Of a stretch of 64,000 nucleotides of DNA, positions 9,721-20,520 are shown piece by piece. Position 1 is the stretch's first letter. Each line of letters begins with the position of its first letter. The translations under genes and the position numbers were made by a program. Origin of the DNA: Diphasiastrum complanatum (Eukaryota > Streptophyta > Lycopodiopsida > Lycopodiales > Lycopodiaceae); the NCBI GenBank assembly GCA_029204225.1, contig MU831984.1:29148-93147 (forward strand), written 5' to 3'. Below the pieces are notes generated by a model that saw only the letters and a list, made by a program, of their open reading frames with translations, ran no database searches and was not told where the DNA came from.

Positions 9721-12700
9721 CACTAAAAAAGATAAAAAAGATAAAAAACAAGTTCATCTTGTTCAGATTGTAAGTTTCCTTAGTGACTTGGCAGCTTCCG
9801 AGATCAAAGTGTATCATGAAGATCATGAACACTGTTGCCAGCTAACCTCTGCAATGCTAGCGAAACCCTTCAGCTTTGGGTCGCATGACCTAGTACGTAT
9901 GCATGGGAAAGTGGGTGACCAGTCAGTCAGAGTTATGATTGATGATGGGGCGACCCATAATCTCATCAACTACACCCTAGTCAAAAAACTCAGACTTCCA
10001 GAGGTACCTAGTCAGCATAGGTACATAGTTTCATTTGCTAAGGGTGAAGATAAGAAAATTTGGGAAACTATGGTAAGTAATCTAAATCTTGGTATTCAGG
10101 GGTACCAAGATGAAATAAACTTTAAGATAATGCACCTAGATCGCACAGACATTGTTCTCGGAAGAGACTGGCTCTACAGCTTAGGACCTACCCTCCACAG
10201 AAATTATCAGGAGAACACCCTCAGCTTTCAACATAAAGGCCGAGAGATCCAGTTGCACGGGGAGCATGATGTTCCCAACAGCCCTATGGTCTGCAGTTCA
10301 GAGCTCTGTCAGCTAATCGGAGACGACGACCATCAGGTATTCTTATGTGACTTTCAATTTATTCTTGAAGTTTCTATTTCCAGTTCTTTACAGCAGAAAA
10401 TTAGTAAATTAGAAACTTTATTGTCTAAATTTAAAGATGTTTTTCCTGAAGATTTACCACATGGTCTACCACCTAGCAGAGAAGTAGATCATGTAATAAA
10501 CCTAGTACCAGGTACAACACCTGTTTCTAAACCTTCGTATCGGGTTAGCCGAACAAAGGATGAAGAAATAACTAGGCAATTAACAGATTATTTTGGGAAA
10601 GGCCAAATTCAGACCAGTAGTTCACCATGGGCCTCACCAATCCTTTTGGTGAAAAAGAAAGAGGGGTCTATGCATCTTTGCATAGATTACAGAGCCCTCA
10701 ATAAAGTCACAATTAAGAATAAGTATCCTATGCCTCGGGCAGACGAGTTGTTTGATCAACTCGACGGGGCTAAGTTTTTCAGTAAAATAGACCTAAGATC
10801 GGGATATCATCAAGTCCGTATAAAGTTGGAAGATGTCCCGAAAACAACTTTTAGGACTCGTCATGGTCATTATGAGTTTAAGGTGATGTCTTTTGGACTC
10901 ACAAATGCTCCAGCTACCTTTATGACCTTGATGAACAGTGTCCTCAGACCATACGTGGGTAAGTTTGTAGGCATATTTTTAGATGACATCCTCGTCTACA
11001 GTAAAACGAGGAAGGAGCATCTTAAACACCTCAGAAAGGTGTTTCGACTGCTTAGAAAGCATAAGCTTTATGCCAAAAAACCTAAGTGTGAATTCTTTGT
11101 TGAAGAAGTAGCTTATTTGGGTCACATTATCTCGGCAGATGGGATTAAGATGGACCCAAATAAGGTCAAGGCCATACTCAGTTGGCTGAGACCTCAGAAT
11201 CTTTTAGAGCTTCAGATCTTTCTTGGTTTGGCGGGATATTACAGACGATTTGTCAAGGAATATGCTCAGATAGTAGTTCGTGACAAATCTTCTCAAGGGG
11301 AAGGGAAAGGAGTTCATTTGGGAGTCCGCACAACGGGAGAGCTTTGATGCTCTCAAAACAGCCTTAGCTACAGCAACAGTTTTAAAAGTCGTCGATCCCA
11401 ATCAGCCATTTGTGGTCGAAACAAATGTAGCGACTTTGCAGTTGGTGCTGTACTAACTCAGAGTGGACAACCAGTTGCGTTCGAGAGTAAAATACTCGAG
11501 CCAGCTCAGACTAGGTACAGTGCCTATGAAAAGGAACTCTTCTCCATAGAGGCATTATTTGTATGGTGCCAACTTTGAGGTCCTGACAGACCATGAAAGT
11601 CTCAGATACCTTTGCAATCAGCCTGAGCCCAGAGGTCGGAAAGCTCATTGGGCTGAGTTAATGCAAGAGTTTGATATGTCTATCAGATATAGACGGGGGA
11701 AATTCAATACAGTAGCAGATGCACTCAGTAGAATGCCTATGATAAACGAGCTGAGTTTTACTCAGATTTGTAGTGAGTTACTCGAGTCCTTGAGAGGGAG
11801 GTGCCAACATGATGCATTCTTCTTTACTATCTGGAACTCAGTCCAGAGCAGACAGTTAGAGACTCTAGAACCAGTTCCCGGGGCTGGTGCCAGTTCATCC
11901 AAGAATATGGCAGCTTCCGTTGAGGATGATAATGAGTCCGAGTATACGTCAGACGACGTTGAGGATTCTGAGCCTGTATTACCCAAGCAAACCCTAGTGG
12001 TTGAGGGTCAGTTGACTCAAGGATTCAAATGGAACCAGTATTCCATTCAGGATGAGTACTTGCTCTATAGAGATAGAGTATGTGTCCCCAATTCAGAGGA
12101 TTATAGGCAGCAGGTCCTATATGAGTGTCATGACAGTCCTAGTGCGGGGCACCCAGGCATTCAGAAGACCTATGAGCTTCTTCGTAGGCAATTTTTTTGG
12201 CCCAGTATGAAAAAGGACGTCCAGCAATATGTAACCAGTTGCTAGAAATGTCAAGTAAATAAAGCAGAGCGTTTAAAGGCAGGAGGGTTGTTAGATATAC
12301 TAGCTGGTAAATGGGAGAGTATCTCCATGGATTTTATAGTAGGCTTGCCTAAAACCCAAAAGGGAAATGGCACTATATGGGTCACAGTTGATCGTCTGAC
12401 CAAAATGGCTCACTTTATTCCGACCAAAACGACCGTTAGAGCTCCAAAGTTAGCGAGGTTGTTTGTAGATGGGCTATTTAAATTGTACGGTCTACCTTCC
12501 GGCATAGTCAGCGACCGGGACAGTAAGTTTAATGGAAATTTTTGGAGGGCAGTATTCCAACAGTACCAAACATTCAGCTACGGGATATAGCCCATTTATG
12601 CTGATGTACGGTTTTCAGCCACGCTCACCCACAACTATAGGGTTTAAACAGGAAAAAGTTGAAGCAGCCAGAAACTTTTTAGAAGACCTAAACCAAATGA

Positions 12701-13225
12701 TAGAACATGCTAAGCGTAGCATTAGGCAGTCCCAGGATCGAGCCAGACATTATGCAGATCCACACAGACGGAATGTGCAGTTCTCCACTGGGTGAGAAAG
12801 TCTACTTGAGAGTTCTAGTTGACTCTAAAACCCTCAAATCAGGAGTGTGTGCTAAGTTGTCTCCTAGGTATTGTGGTCCTTTTACCATCAGCAGGAGACT
12901 AGGCAAGGTCACCTATGAACTAGAACTCCCACACAATAGTAAGGTTTTTCCAGTCTTTCATGTAAGTCAGTTACGAAAAGCCTTAGCCAGATCAGAAAAT
13001 CTGGTAGGGGACACTGTTCTAGTTCTCCCATTGGATTCTCAGCAACCTCCACATGAACCAGAGGAGATTCTTGATAGTAGAGAGACGCAGACTCATCATA
13101 CTCTATACCGAGAATATCTAGTCAAGTGGAATGATCGGCCTGTTGAGAATGCCACCTGGGAAAGAGGCAGTGTCTTTCGCAAGATTTTTCCAGACTTTGT
13201 CTTAGAGGACCAAGACGGTTCTTAA
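9665..13225 (+). pseudogene. Chromovirus pol: protease, RT, RNase H, integrase, chromodomain (broken)
   Basis: Protease: the active site reads '[12 protein letters not shown]', DDG where DSG or DTG is usual. RT: '[20 protein letters not shown]', '[13 protein letters not shown]', '[11 protein letters not shown]' and 'FLDDILVYS', with the catalytic DD kept. A frameshift near 11290 leads into RNase H ('VLTDHESLRYLCNQP'), which is damaged near 11430-11560. Integrase has the HHCC zinc region at 12130-12250 with a TAG inside the second CxxC (12243), then 'MDFIVGLP' and 'VSDRDSKFNGNFW'. The segment that should carry the catalytic Glu is deleted near 12560. The C-terminus has the GPF/Y-type region ('RYCGPFTISRRLGKVTYEL') and a chromodomain ('EYLVKWNDRPVENATWE'), which defines a chromovirus. 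The final stop is at 13223-13225. Confidence 0.92.
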
Positions 13226-13236
13226 AGGGGAGGGAG

Positions 13237-13594
13237 TGTTACAAGCACGTAACCAGTGCCGAACCCTAGAGAACACAGGAGGTCAGATACCACAGTCAAG
13301 GTTGTGTCCAGCGTACACGACCAACAGGGCAAGACAGTGTGAGTAGTGTGCCCCGGCACGGTCCATAGCCATGGCGGGCCTAACATAGCCTAGGGACCCT
13401 GTTAGCAGGATAGGGCCCCACGTTGGGTCCCGACGTGCAGTCAGTCACGTCAGTGCCACGTGGCAGACACTTGGCAGTATGCATGCTACCAGGCCTCACA
13501 CTGGGCTAGGAGGGGCTTGCTCCATATCAGGGAGTAGGCAAGGCTGGGAGGATCAATTAGTGGTAGCCCTACTGTGGTGTTAGGATCTATTACA
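13237..13594 (+). repeat. 3' LTR of the chromovirus
   Basis: It starts TGTTACAAGCACG directly after the polypurine tract and ends ATTACA at the target-site duplication. It contains GC-rich segments ('cccgacgtgcagtcagtcac'). Confidence 0.9.
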
Positions 13595-13867
13595 CCTAGA
13601 CTCTTCCAAACTCTAAGTTCTAGAACCTTCCAAACCCACTACTAATTATAGGGCACTCCCAAAAGTCAAGATAGGGTCCCTTAACATAATTAGACTTTAT
13701 TTGGACCCACGAGTTACCACTAGACCAAAATTGGGTCCAACTTAACTAAAACTATCTTAACATGGTCTAAACAATAAACCTAACCCATGGTTAGACAAGT
13801 CTCGACCTTTTGGGTCAAAGTAACCTATGGGAAACTAACATTATCATTTATAATTTCTAACAAGGGT

Positions 13868-14510
13868 GAGATTTAAGGCCATTGCTTTTGTAAACATTTA
13901 GCAAGGAATGTACTTGAACCCAAAATCTTTAAAAAATGTGCCATAAAATTTTTGAAGTCATCCTTCTCTTCAATCAGTAGGGGACTTTTTCCCACCTTAG
14001 AATGGATTGTTTTCTCTCTACATGAAACTTTTGAGGCAAACCTTAACTTATGGGGGAATGGCCTTTCTATTGACATTTCATGATGATAAGTGTCATTCGA
14101 GAAGTTACGGCATGCCTGTCAGGTTGAGACGTAACTCTGAGAGTCACCCTTCCCAGCATGGAAGGTCACTAGAAAGACCATTCAGTTATGTGAAGGATGA
14201 GCAGAAATCTTTACTTACACTTACCCACCAAGATTGTAAGGTGCACTGTTTCTACAGAAGTTTGATTTACCAAAATGGCAAAAGTATTTGCCGTAAGTGA
14301 AAAGCCTTTGAGCACTTAAATTTCTGATTACGGACTTTATGGCTCACCGGGCAAGTATATTTCACAGAGGCTTTTTACAGTGGGATGGATATACAGTGGT
14401 AATTTTTTGTTAGCTTTTAATGATTTTGCAAATCAGTGCATTCATGGATTTTATGTATGTCCAATCTCATAAATCATCATACCCGGCTATCTATTTGATC
14501 TGAATTTCAG
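13868..14510 (+). other. Remaining intron of the GIY-YIG gene
   Basis: This is intron sequence downstream of the nested elements, ending at the acceptor 'gaatttcag'. It has only short ORFs with no recognisable domain. Confidence 0.5.
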
Positions 14511-14850
14511 GCAGCTTATTGCTTCTGAAAGGGACTTCAAAATGATGTCATAGTTTGATTATGGAAAAGTAGTTTAACTACTGGAACTTGGCCTTGAAAC
14601 AGAGGAGGAGGAGCAGAAGTTTAAGGAAGTTCCTGCAGGACCAGTACAAGCCAAGTTTCTGAAAGATGTGGCACGACGGATAGAAAAAGGGATTCTTGCT
14701 GGTTTTGCTGAACGTAATTGCAAAGAAAAACTTTGGTTTGACCCAAAATTGAAAGAGAAAGGCTTATTGGATCTGAAGAATGAGAAAACGCAATTGGATG
14801 CATGTGTTCCTACCACTAACTTTAAATTGGCTTCAACAACTAAAACCTGA

Positions 14851-17800
14851 TGCTAGGAGGCTGATATATGTGATCCTTTGTTATTAGGCCATCTACTAGC
14901 TCATTAACTTTTCCTGCTGAATTGTTATTTTAACTGCCTAAATTCCTTTGGTTTGTCTTTTTTTTAAACTTCTATATATGCACCGTGCCTTAGCGAATGC
15001 ATTAGTTAGAGCTAAGTGATAGACAGGCATATCTAAGGCGGCCACTGGTGCTGGTGGACTTGGGTTTTTGTTTTATCTAGGCTAAAAGTTTCACTAGTGC
15101 CTCCAGGCTGTGGGATGGATGTGAAATGGAGCTAGTGTTGAGGTGATTGAACACGCAAATGCATTTGTGTGCATATACTATGAGATCTGTTGAAGTTGGA
15201 GTGTAGATGCTTTCCTTGTTTAATTTGGTGTACCTTTTGGTGATCTTTTATGTCCACATGCACATGAATGGGATTGAAATCCAAACCTGGAGATGCAAGG
15301 AAAGCAGACAACAATCATTATGATACATTCATTAAAAATATATTTCTAGTGACTGCTATATTAGGGCATGTCTATCTTCACGAGACTTAAAAAGTCAGTC
15401 AGCTACTAACAAAAAACACTGTTTGCATGGAGTAGATCTAGTATTGAACGAATCAACAAGGATCAAGCACATGCATTCTATTAGCGATGAAGTCAGGAAG
15501 ACGCATAACCATTCTCCAGTCAGTTAAGTGTCTCATTATTTCATGCTGTAATATCTATACAAGAGTTCACAGTCATGCATTCTAAGCAGAAAACTCTACT
15601 AGAAATGCAGTCTTCTAGAGAGATGAAATCAATTATTTCCAATGGGTCCCCTAGCTGAACAGTGTTATAGCATAGGATTATACGTGGTTTCCTACTTGTT
15701 CTCACGGGCTGATTATACACATTCCTTCAAGTCATCATACTTGGATTCATTAGCAACCATAACAACAGCTGCACACAAACACCACAGAAATTTTGTCAAA
15801 TGGTCAGAAATTTTTTGTGCTCGCATCTAACTGACTGCTTGCTAAGTTCTAGTCTTTTTATCACTTGCAATCCAATATTTGATGCCAAATGCTTTCCAAT
15901 GAAATTTCAGAGTTTACAAAAATATCTGATGAACATATAGAAGCATGCACATCAGAAATGTCACATAATCTCCCAAAAAAGAGACAATAAACTTCTGTGA
16001 ATTGAATGCAGATATCACAAAAAGATACTAGATACTTTGTTCTTTTTCTGGCAGATAACTTTTGATGAAACTTCCTTCTCATGCTTTTTCCCTATTCTGG
16101 ATACTTGCAGATACAGCAGCAAGATGGTAAATGTTTTTTGAGTTTGGGTATAAGCTACATTGAGAAATTTCTCCTTTCCTTGAATCTTCATTACTTTTGT
16201 ATTCAAGTTATTCTGGCAAGTTTTTCTTTGCATATAATCCTTTTACAAGCTCTTTTCTGTTATCTAGGCCCTGCACAGGCATTGTTTTTCAGTTATCAAG
16301 AGGTTGTTTTATCTGAAATTTTTTGTACTTTGCCTGTATTTTTTGGCAGTTCTTTAGCTGAGAGTCTGAGACCGTAGATTTTCTAGCAAACTTCCCAAAG
16401 GAATGTCTATATGTTCTCATTGTGATATTGTTGCTATTAAGAACTCAGCTAGCACTGCAACTGCTATAGCTACTATTTTTACCACACACTTCATGCGCTG
16501 TAAAATACAGTCCTGCTACATATTCCCTCCTATTGGTGGGTATTGCCTTCTGATTACCAGCTGCAGCTACTTGAGTGCTCCCCATACTGACTATGGTCCT
16601 TTTGCCTCACGTGAGGCGGATGTTGTGGACCAGTGTTTATAGCATACATATTAGTCAATAAAGAGGGCTCTTACTCAAAGTTAGGAATTGAATTGCCCAT
16701 CATGAATTGATAGTGGGTAGTGCATGGCCAGGCACATGAATGACCTGCATGGGAGAGTGCTCACCACAAGCCATATACAGAGGCAGATCTCCAAATGATT
16801 CATTCTACCCAGTGTGGTGGAAGGTGTGCATGTTGGATGCCAGCACCTCATGTACTACTAGAGCCAAAAATGATCTCGAAGCATAAAGGAAGTGTATCAT
16901 TGAGGTTAGCCTTGATGATACCAAGATGGTCTCATGGCAATTTCTAGTCCTAGAAGCCCAACACACACTCCTTGAACGTACTTTCAACCTTTTGTTAGCA
17001 AATTTTAATGGATATAATAGTCCTATTTCAATGTCCACAATCTACATTCCAAGGAGATGTTTGTCTCCATATGACCTTTCACTTTTGGTTGACAAATTTT
17101 CTTTCTACCAAGTCATGTGCTCTTGGTATGCCACAATGGTCTATCCAATGAATCCTACAATTCAATGTTACCTTCATGTTTGGACCAACCTTCTTAGATC
17201 TCATGCCATAGTTGATTAAAAACTTTCATCAATGTGACAAATCCTTGGGCATCGACCATGAAATGGTGGGAAGACTTCTCGAGCTCCAATCCTACTTTCT
17301 GCATTAGAAATATAGTTTGTAGTACCCTTCTAGGGCTTGTTTTTCTTAATCAAATTTTTGCATCAATTGAGAATTTATATCACAAGTGTCTATTGCACCA
17401 CAAATGCATTTAGCAAACCGATGATTTGCCGCCAATCAAATTTGGATCCTTATAGATAAGAGTCTAATATCCAAGGAATGAATCACTACCCAAAAGCCAT
17501 TCTTGTGAAGTAAAAAATTAACATGCAGTTGAACCTAACTTTTTGCTCTCAAATGCAACTTGTCATGTCTTGAAGTAGCATTCACAATAAGTGCATTGAT
17601 TTCAACCAACCATGATTTGGATTGTCACTTAGTAAATGAGAGTCCTAAAATGGGACACTACTTGAAAATTCACATTGTATGAAACCATTTGATGAAAAAA
17701 ACTAAGTATAAAATTGTAGAGAGAGAATACAAGTGAATGTTCTCGGGTAGAGAGAGAATGTAGAAAAAATTCTAAGTGTTGGAGCTCACTCTCCCAAATT

Positions 17801-18660
17801 TACATCCAAAAAACTAAGTGTCAACTCAAGCACTCACACTCTCATAGAGTGGATCGAGATCTAAGTAGGTGGAAATGAAGAACAATGATTGGACCACTCT
17901 CATCCACTTCTTACATTGATTGGACCACATTCTGACCACCTTGTACTTTGATTGGACCATTTTGGTGTCACCCCTCGCTCCTATTGGTTCACATGTCAAA
18001 ATGACATTATGAGGTGCTTAGTCTTTGCTCTCTACCATCATGACAAGTGTAAGCAACTTACACTAACTTGAGCTATCCAAAATCATATTTTGGCAAATCA
18101 CATAGTACAAATGTACATGGAATGGATGTGACCTAGCACCTCCAAAACTCAAGATACATAACTTTTACATTTTTTTTGCAAACTAATTTTCTCATAAGCT
18201 TAAGACATGATTATTAAAGAGTTTAATCTATTTGCTACCTCTACTCATGTCTCCTTAGCAAAACAATCCAAAAAACTACTTAAAAAAAAAAAAGTATTGT
18301 TGGAACAAATAAAATGATTCAAAACACAAAAACGAAGTGTATCTCAAATTAAATTTTGATGGTATAATCATTGATACAAAGAGACATGTACAAAGATCTA
18401 ACATTATTAGAGTGCAGTGTGAAATGTCCAGTAAGCAAAAGTTTAGTTTTCTCTCCATTGTGGCGTAACAGTCGTTACAATGATTCATTTGTGTCTTCTT
18501 GCATATAATAGTTTTCACCAATTTCTCTTGATCTTGAAAACTAGGATGTTGAATTTTTCTAGAGGGTCCTTGGGTTCCTCTCCATATAAGAAAAAGTTGC
18601 ACATTATCTCTGTTGGAGGGTTTGCGGATCCCAAGGCAATCCTAACCCTAGTTAATAAGT
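14851..18660. other. Intergenic DNA, nothing recognised
   Basis: About 3.8 kb with ORFs of 98 codons or fewer and no domain, RNA gene or paired repeat that I can support. The first few hundred bases are probably 3' flank of the GIY-YIG gene. Confidence 0.4.
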
Positions 18661-18663
18661 GAG

Positions 18664-18945
18664 AAGTATTGGAAATTAAGCCCACAGTTGTCTCCTTGGT
18701 GAATGACTAATTTCTATTTCATGATTCTTTCTGCATGTTTATTGATCATTGATCTAGGGTCAGGTGAAACCAACTTTGGTTTTACGTCTGCTCATCTGAT
18801 ACTTGCAAGAATCACAAACTTAGACAGCCAATTTATTTGAAAAACGTCTACAACGGGCTTCCAGCTGATCTCCAGCAAAGGGTAACCAATGCTATCATAA
18901 TTTCAAGTTCAGATGTTAAGCTCAGAGGTTGAAAAACAAGGTATA
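18664..18945 (+). mobile_element. Copia LTR fragment related to the LTR at 61999
   Basis: Sequence from 'ttggaaattaagcccacag' through 'ccagcaaagggtaaccaat' to 'gttcagatgttaag' matches the first 145 bp of the LTR at 61999. It has about 100 bp extra between 'tggtgaatga' and 'acttagacagcc'. No internal domain follows, so it is a solo or broken LTR. Which copy is ancestral is unknown. Confidence 0.75.
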
Positions 18946-20230
18946 TGTTGCCCAATTTTTGCAAAAACAATGATTTGCAGGTTGCCTCATCCTATAACTC
19001 AGGATAGGCTTTCCTGTAACCCATACCATCAAAATGATGGCTTTACTGACTTACATTAGCCTGCAAAACTTGTTAGTTTGGCAAAAATACAGCATAGTCC
19101 TGTAAATCACCATAAACCCGCCATGCAAATCCTGTAAGAAACCACCAACACTCACAACCAGTGATTAGTCTTTTTTGTGCTTCTTTTCCTGCTTTTACTC
19201 TTATTCAAGCCAAATTTGGCTCATAAAAAAGCAAAAGACAGCCAACAAAACCACCTAAATCACTGTTTAAAAACAAGAAGCCAAAAAAACCGACATTCAC
19301 TCTTATTGATCCCGTTGCTAACGGAAAAGTGTCCCTAATGAAGTAAACGGCAACACAAATGAATTGAAAATCGGAAATTTACTTCTTGCAAACCAATATG
19401 AAGTGTCTAAATATCGAACTGATTGTATATCTGGTAGTGCACTTACCACACAACTGATTACACTTCAAACAAGGAAATCTATGGGACTTTCACCACTTCG
19501 TTGCATACTCCACTAAATTCTCGAAATGGTGTCGAGATTCCATATCAGACAACAAAAAAATCTCCACAATTCGAGATTTCATCATGAACACAAATCAATG
19601 GCAAAAACGTGCTTAGAATTGGCTCTGAAACCAGTATAAATGCAACTTTTAGTTTAATAACAAGTGATATTGTTGTTAATTTGAAAAGTTGATGCTGGGC
19701 TTGGATTTTTTGGTGGAGACGGAGGATAGTCAGTTTTCTATCGTTTTTTGTTTCATTATTTATTGTTTTCATAGGCTAATATAGTCATTACAGACTATGT
19801 TTTTTTGGATGCAGTTAAAGTGATTGTGGAATCATAATGGCTTAAAAATTGGTTTGAATTAGATTTCGATGCATGCCATGTTTCTTTCGCAATCGTGATG
19901 CTAGATCTTTTTTGCACATACTCATTGGTATACTCCTATAAGCATGTTATGGTCTGGTAAAACTACGTTTTTTTCGGACATTGCTCTATTAGGAAATTTA
20001 TACCCGTAATGAGTTCAACCGAACGTAAATTTTTTAATTTTTTCAGTTTTAGTATGCAAATAAATGGAGCGAAATTCTAGTAAGGGGTGGCAAATGTAAA
20101 TTTGCCTGGCATTACTTGACTGTGATGTCCCCCTAAAATATTAAACACATGGTTGCAAATTTTAGACCACGGTGTGTTGGAATTTCATTTAGGTAATAAA
20201 TAGAAAAAACCAATGCAAAATCTATTCGAT
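18946..20230. other. Intergenic DNA, nothing recognised
   Basis: AT-rich, with no domain. The string 'tgtgatgtcccc' near 20130 looks like a gypsy LTR start, but no partner end was found. Confidence 0.35.
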
Positions 20231-20520
20231 AATTAGCCATTGTGATATACAGCTTGGGCTAACAACCGGAAGTTTTTCCGGCAATTGAAAGCCCCGAAGT
20301 TGTTGATGGCTGGATAGATCGTTGGCCAGGCCACTTTAGCTTGCACAACGTCCCAGAATAAAAAAGTGAATTTCGTCGGTTTTTTGCTTTGGGTAAGGCC
20401 TCCTCGTGGTGGAGGACGCAACCCATAGAACTGTGATTGGGCTGAATTTCTGGAGGAATTTCGTAAGGCTTTTTTCACAATTGACGAATTATATTCGCTT
20501 TATTAACTGTTGTGGACAAC
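20231..20520 (+). mobile_element. Ty3/gypsy gag remnant
   Basis: Plus-strand frames contain a 'CDWAEFLEEFRKAFFT' block. This is the W..F...FR.AFF signature of Ty3/gypsy capsid proteins. Stops and frame changes surround it. With the integrase fragment at 22.5 kb in the same orientation it probably belongs to one decayed element. Confidence 0.6.

Larger units (their letters stand above)
7742..13594 (+). mobile_element. Ty3/gypsy chromovirus-type LTR retrotransposon, degenerate
   Basis: The element is 5.85 kb and flanked by a perfect 5-bp target-site duplication, CCTAG at 7737-7741 and 13595-13599. It lies inside an LTR of the older small element. The 3' LTR is 13237-13594 (358 bp, TG...CA), directly after a polypurine tract (13224-13236). 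The 5' LTR keeps only about 168 bp (7742-7909) that match. The rest of its 3' part, and a recognisable primer binding site, are missing. Order is gag, protease, RT, RNase H, integrase, chromodomain. Stops, frameshifts and an integrase deletion make it inactive. Confidence 0.93.
6133..13862 (-). mobile_element. Non-autonomous LTR retrotransposon (split by a later insertion)
   Basis: Two near-identical LTRs, 6133-6577 (445 bp) and 7557-7736 plus 13600-13862, flank only 979 bp of internal DNA. LTRs read TG...CA. The orientation is minus: next to the inner edge of the right LTR, 'ccatggctctgatacca' (7540-7556) is the reverse complement of a tRNA-iMet primer binding site, and the left LTR is bordered by a short A5G3 polypurine tract at about 6578-6586. 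Flanks AGGAT (6128-6132) and AGGGT (13863-13867) look like a 5-bp target-site duplication with one change. There is no gag, protease, RT or integrase, so mobility would depend on another element. It inserted into the last intron of the GIY-YIG gene. Confidence 0.88.
4085..14850 (+). pseudogene. GIY-YIG nuclease-like domain gene, probably damaged
   Basis: Exons seen: 4085-4155, 4502-4714, 5804-6014 and a last one at about 14511-14850. Exon 2 encodes 'AEKEYKNRQML' and ends in 'VYAVFDEQKNLQYVGITRQ', the GIY-YIG signature in the form VYA...YVG. Exon 3 adds 'MRLHFARVPKKCFYVKILH' and a plant-typical 'NIWENPLDCKPLMT'. The last exon encodes an acidic stretch, then 'FLKDVARRIEKGILAGF' and a TGA stop at 14848. 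Oddities: the first intron has a GC rather than GT donor (gcatgc after 4155). The last exon has in-frame TAG (about 14553) and TAA (14575). The join of 6014 to 14511 is off frame by one. The intron between them is 8.5 kb because two nested retroelements sit in it. The GIY-YIG fold usually marks nucleases, but several plant members have unknown roles. No N-terminal exon was found. It is a real gene lineage, but this copy is probably non-functional or truncated at its C-terminus. Confidence 0.75.

Noticed and set aside
14511-14600. Stops corrected by U-to-C RNA editing
   Set aside because: Such editing is known from organelle transcripts of ferns, hornworts and lycophytes. This gene has introns of nuclear type and nested nuclear retroelements, so the stops are better explained as damage or mis-assigned intron sequence.
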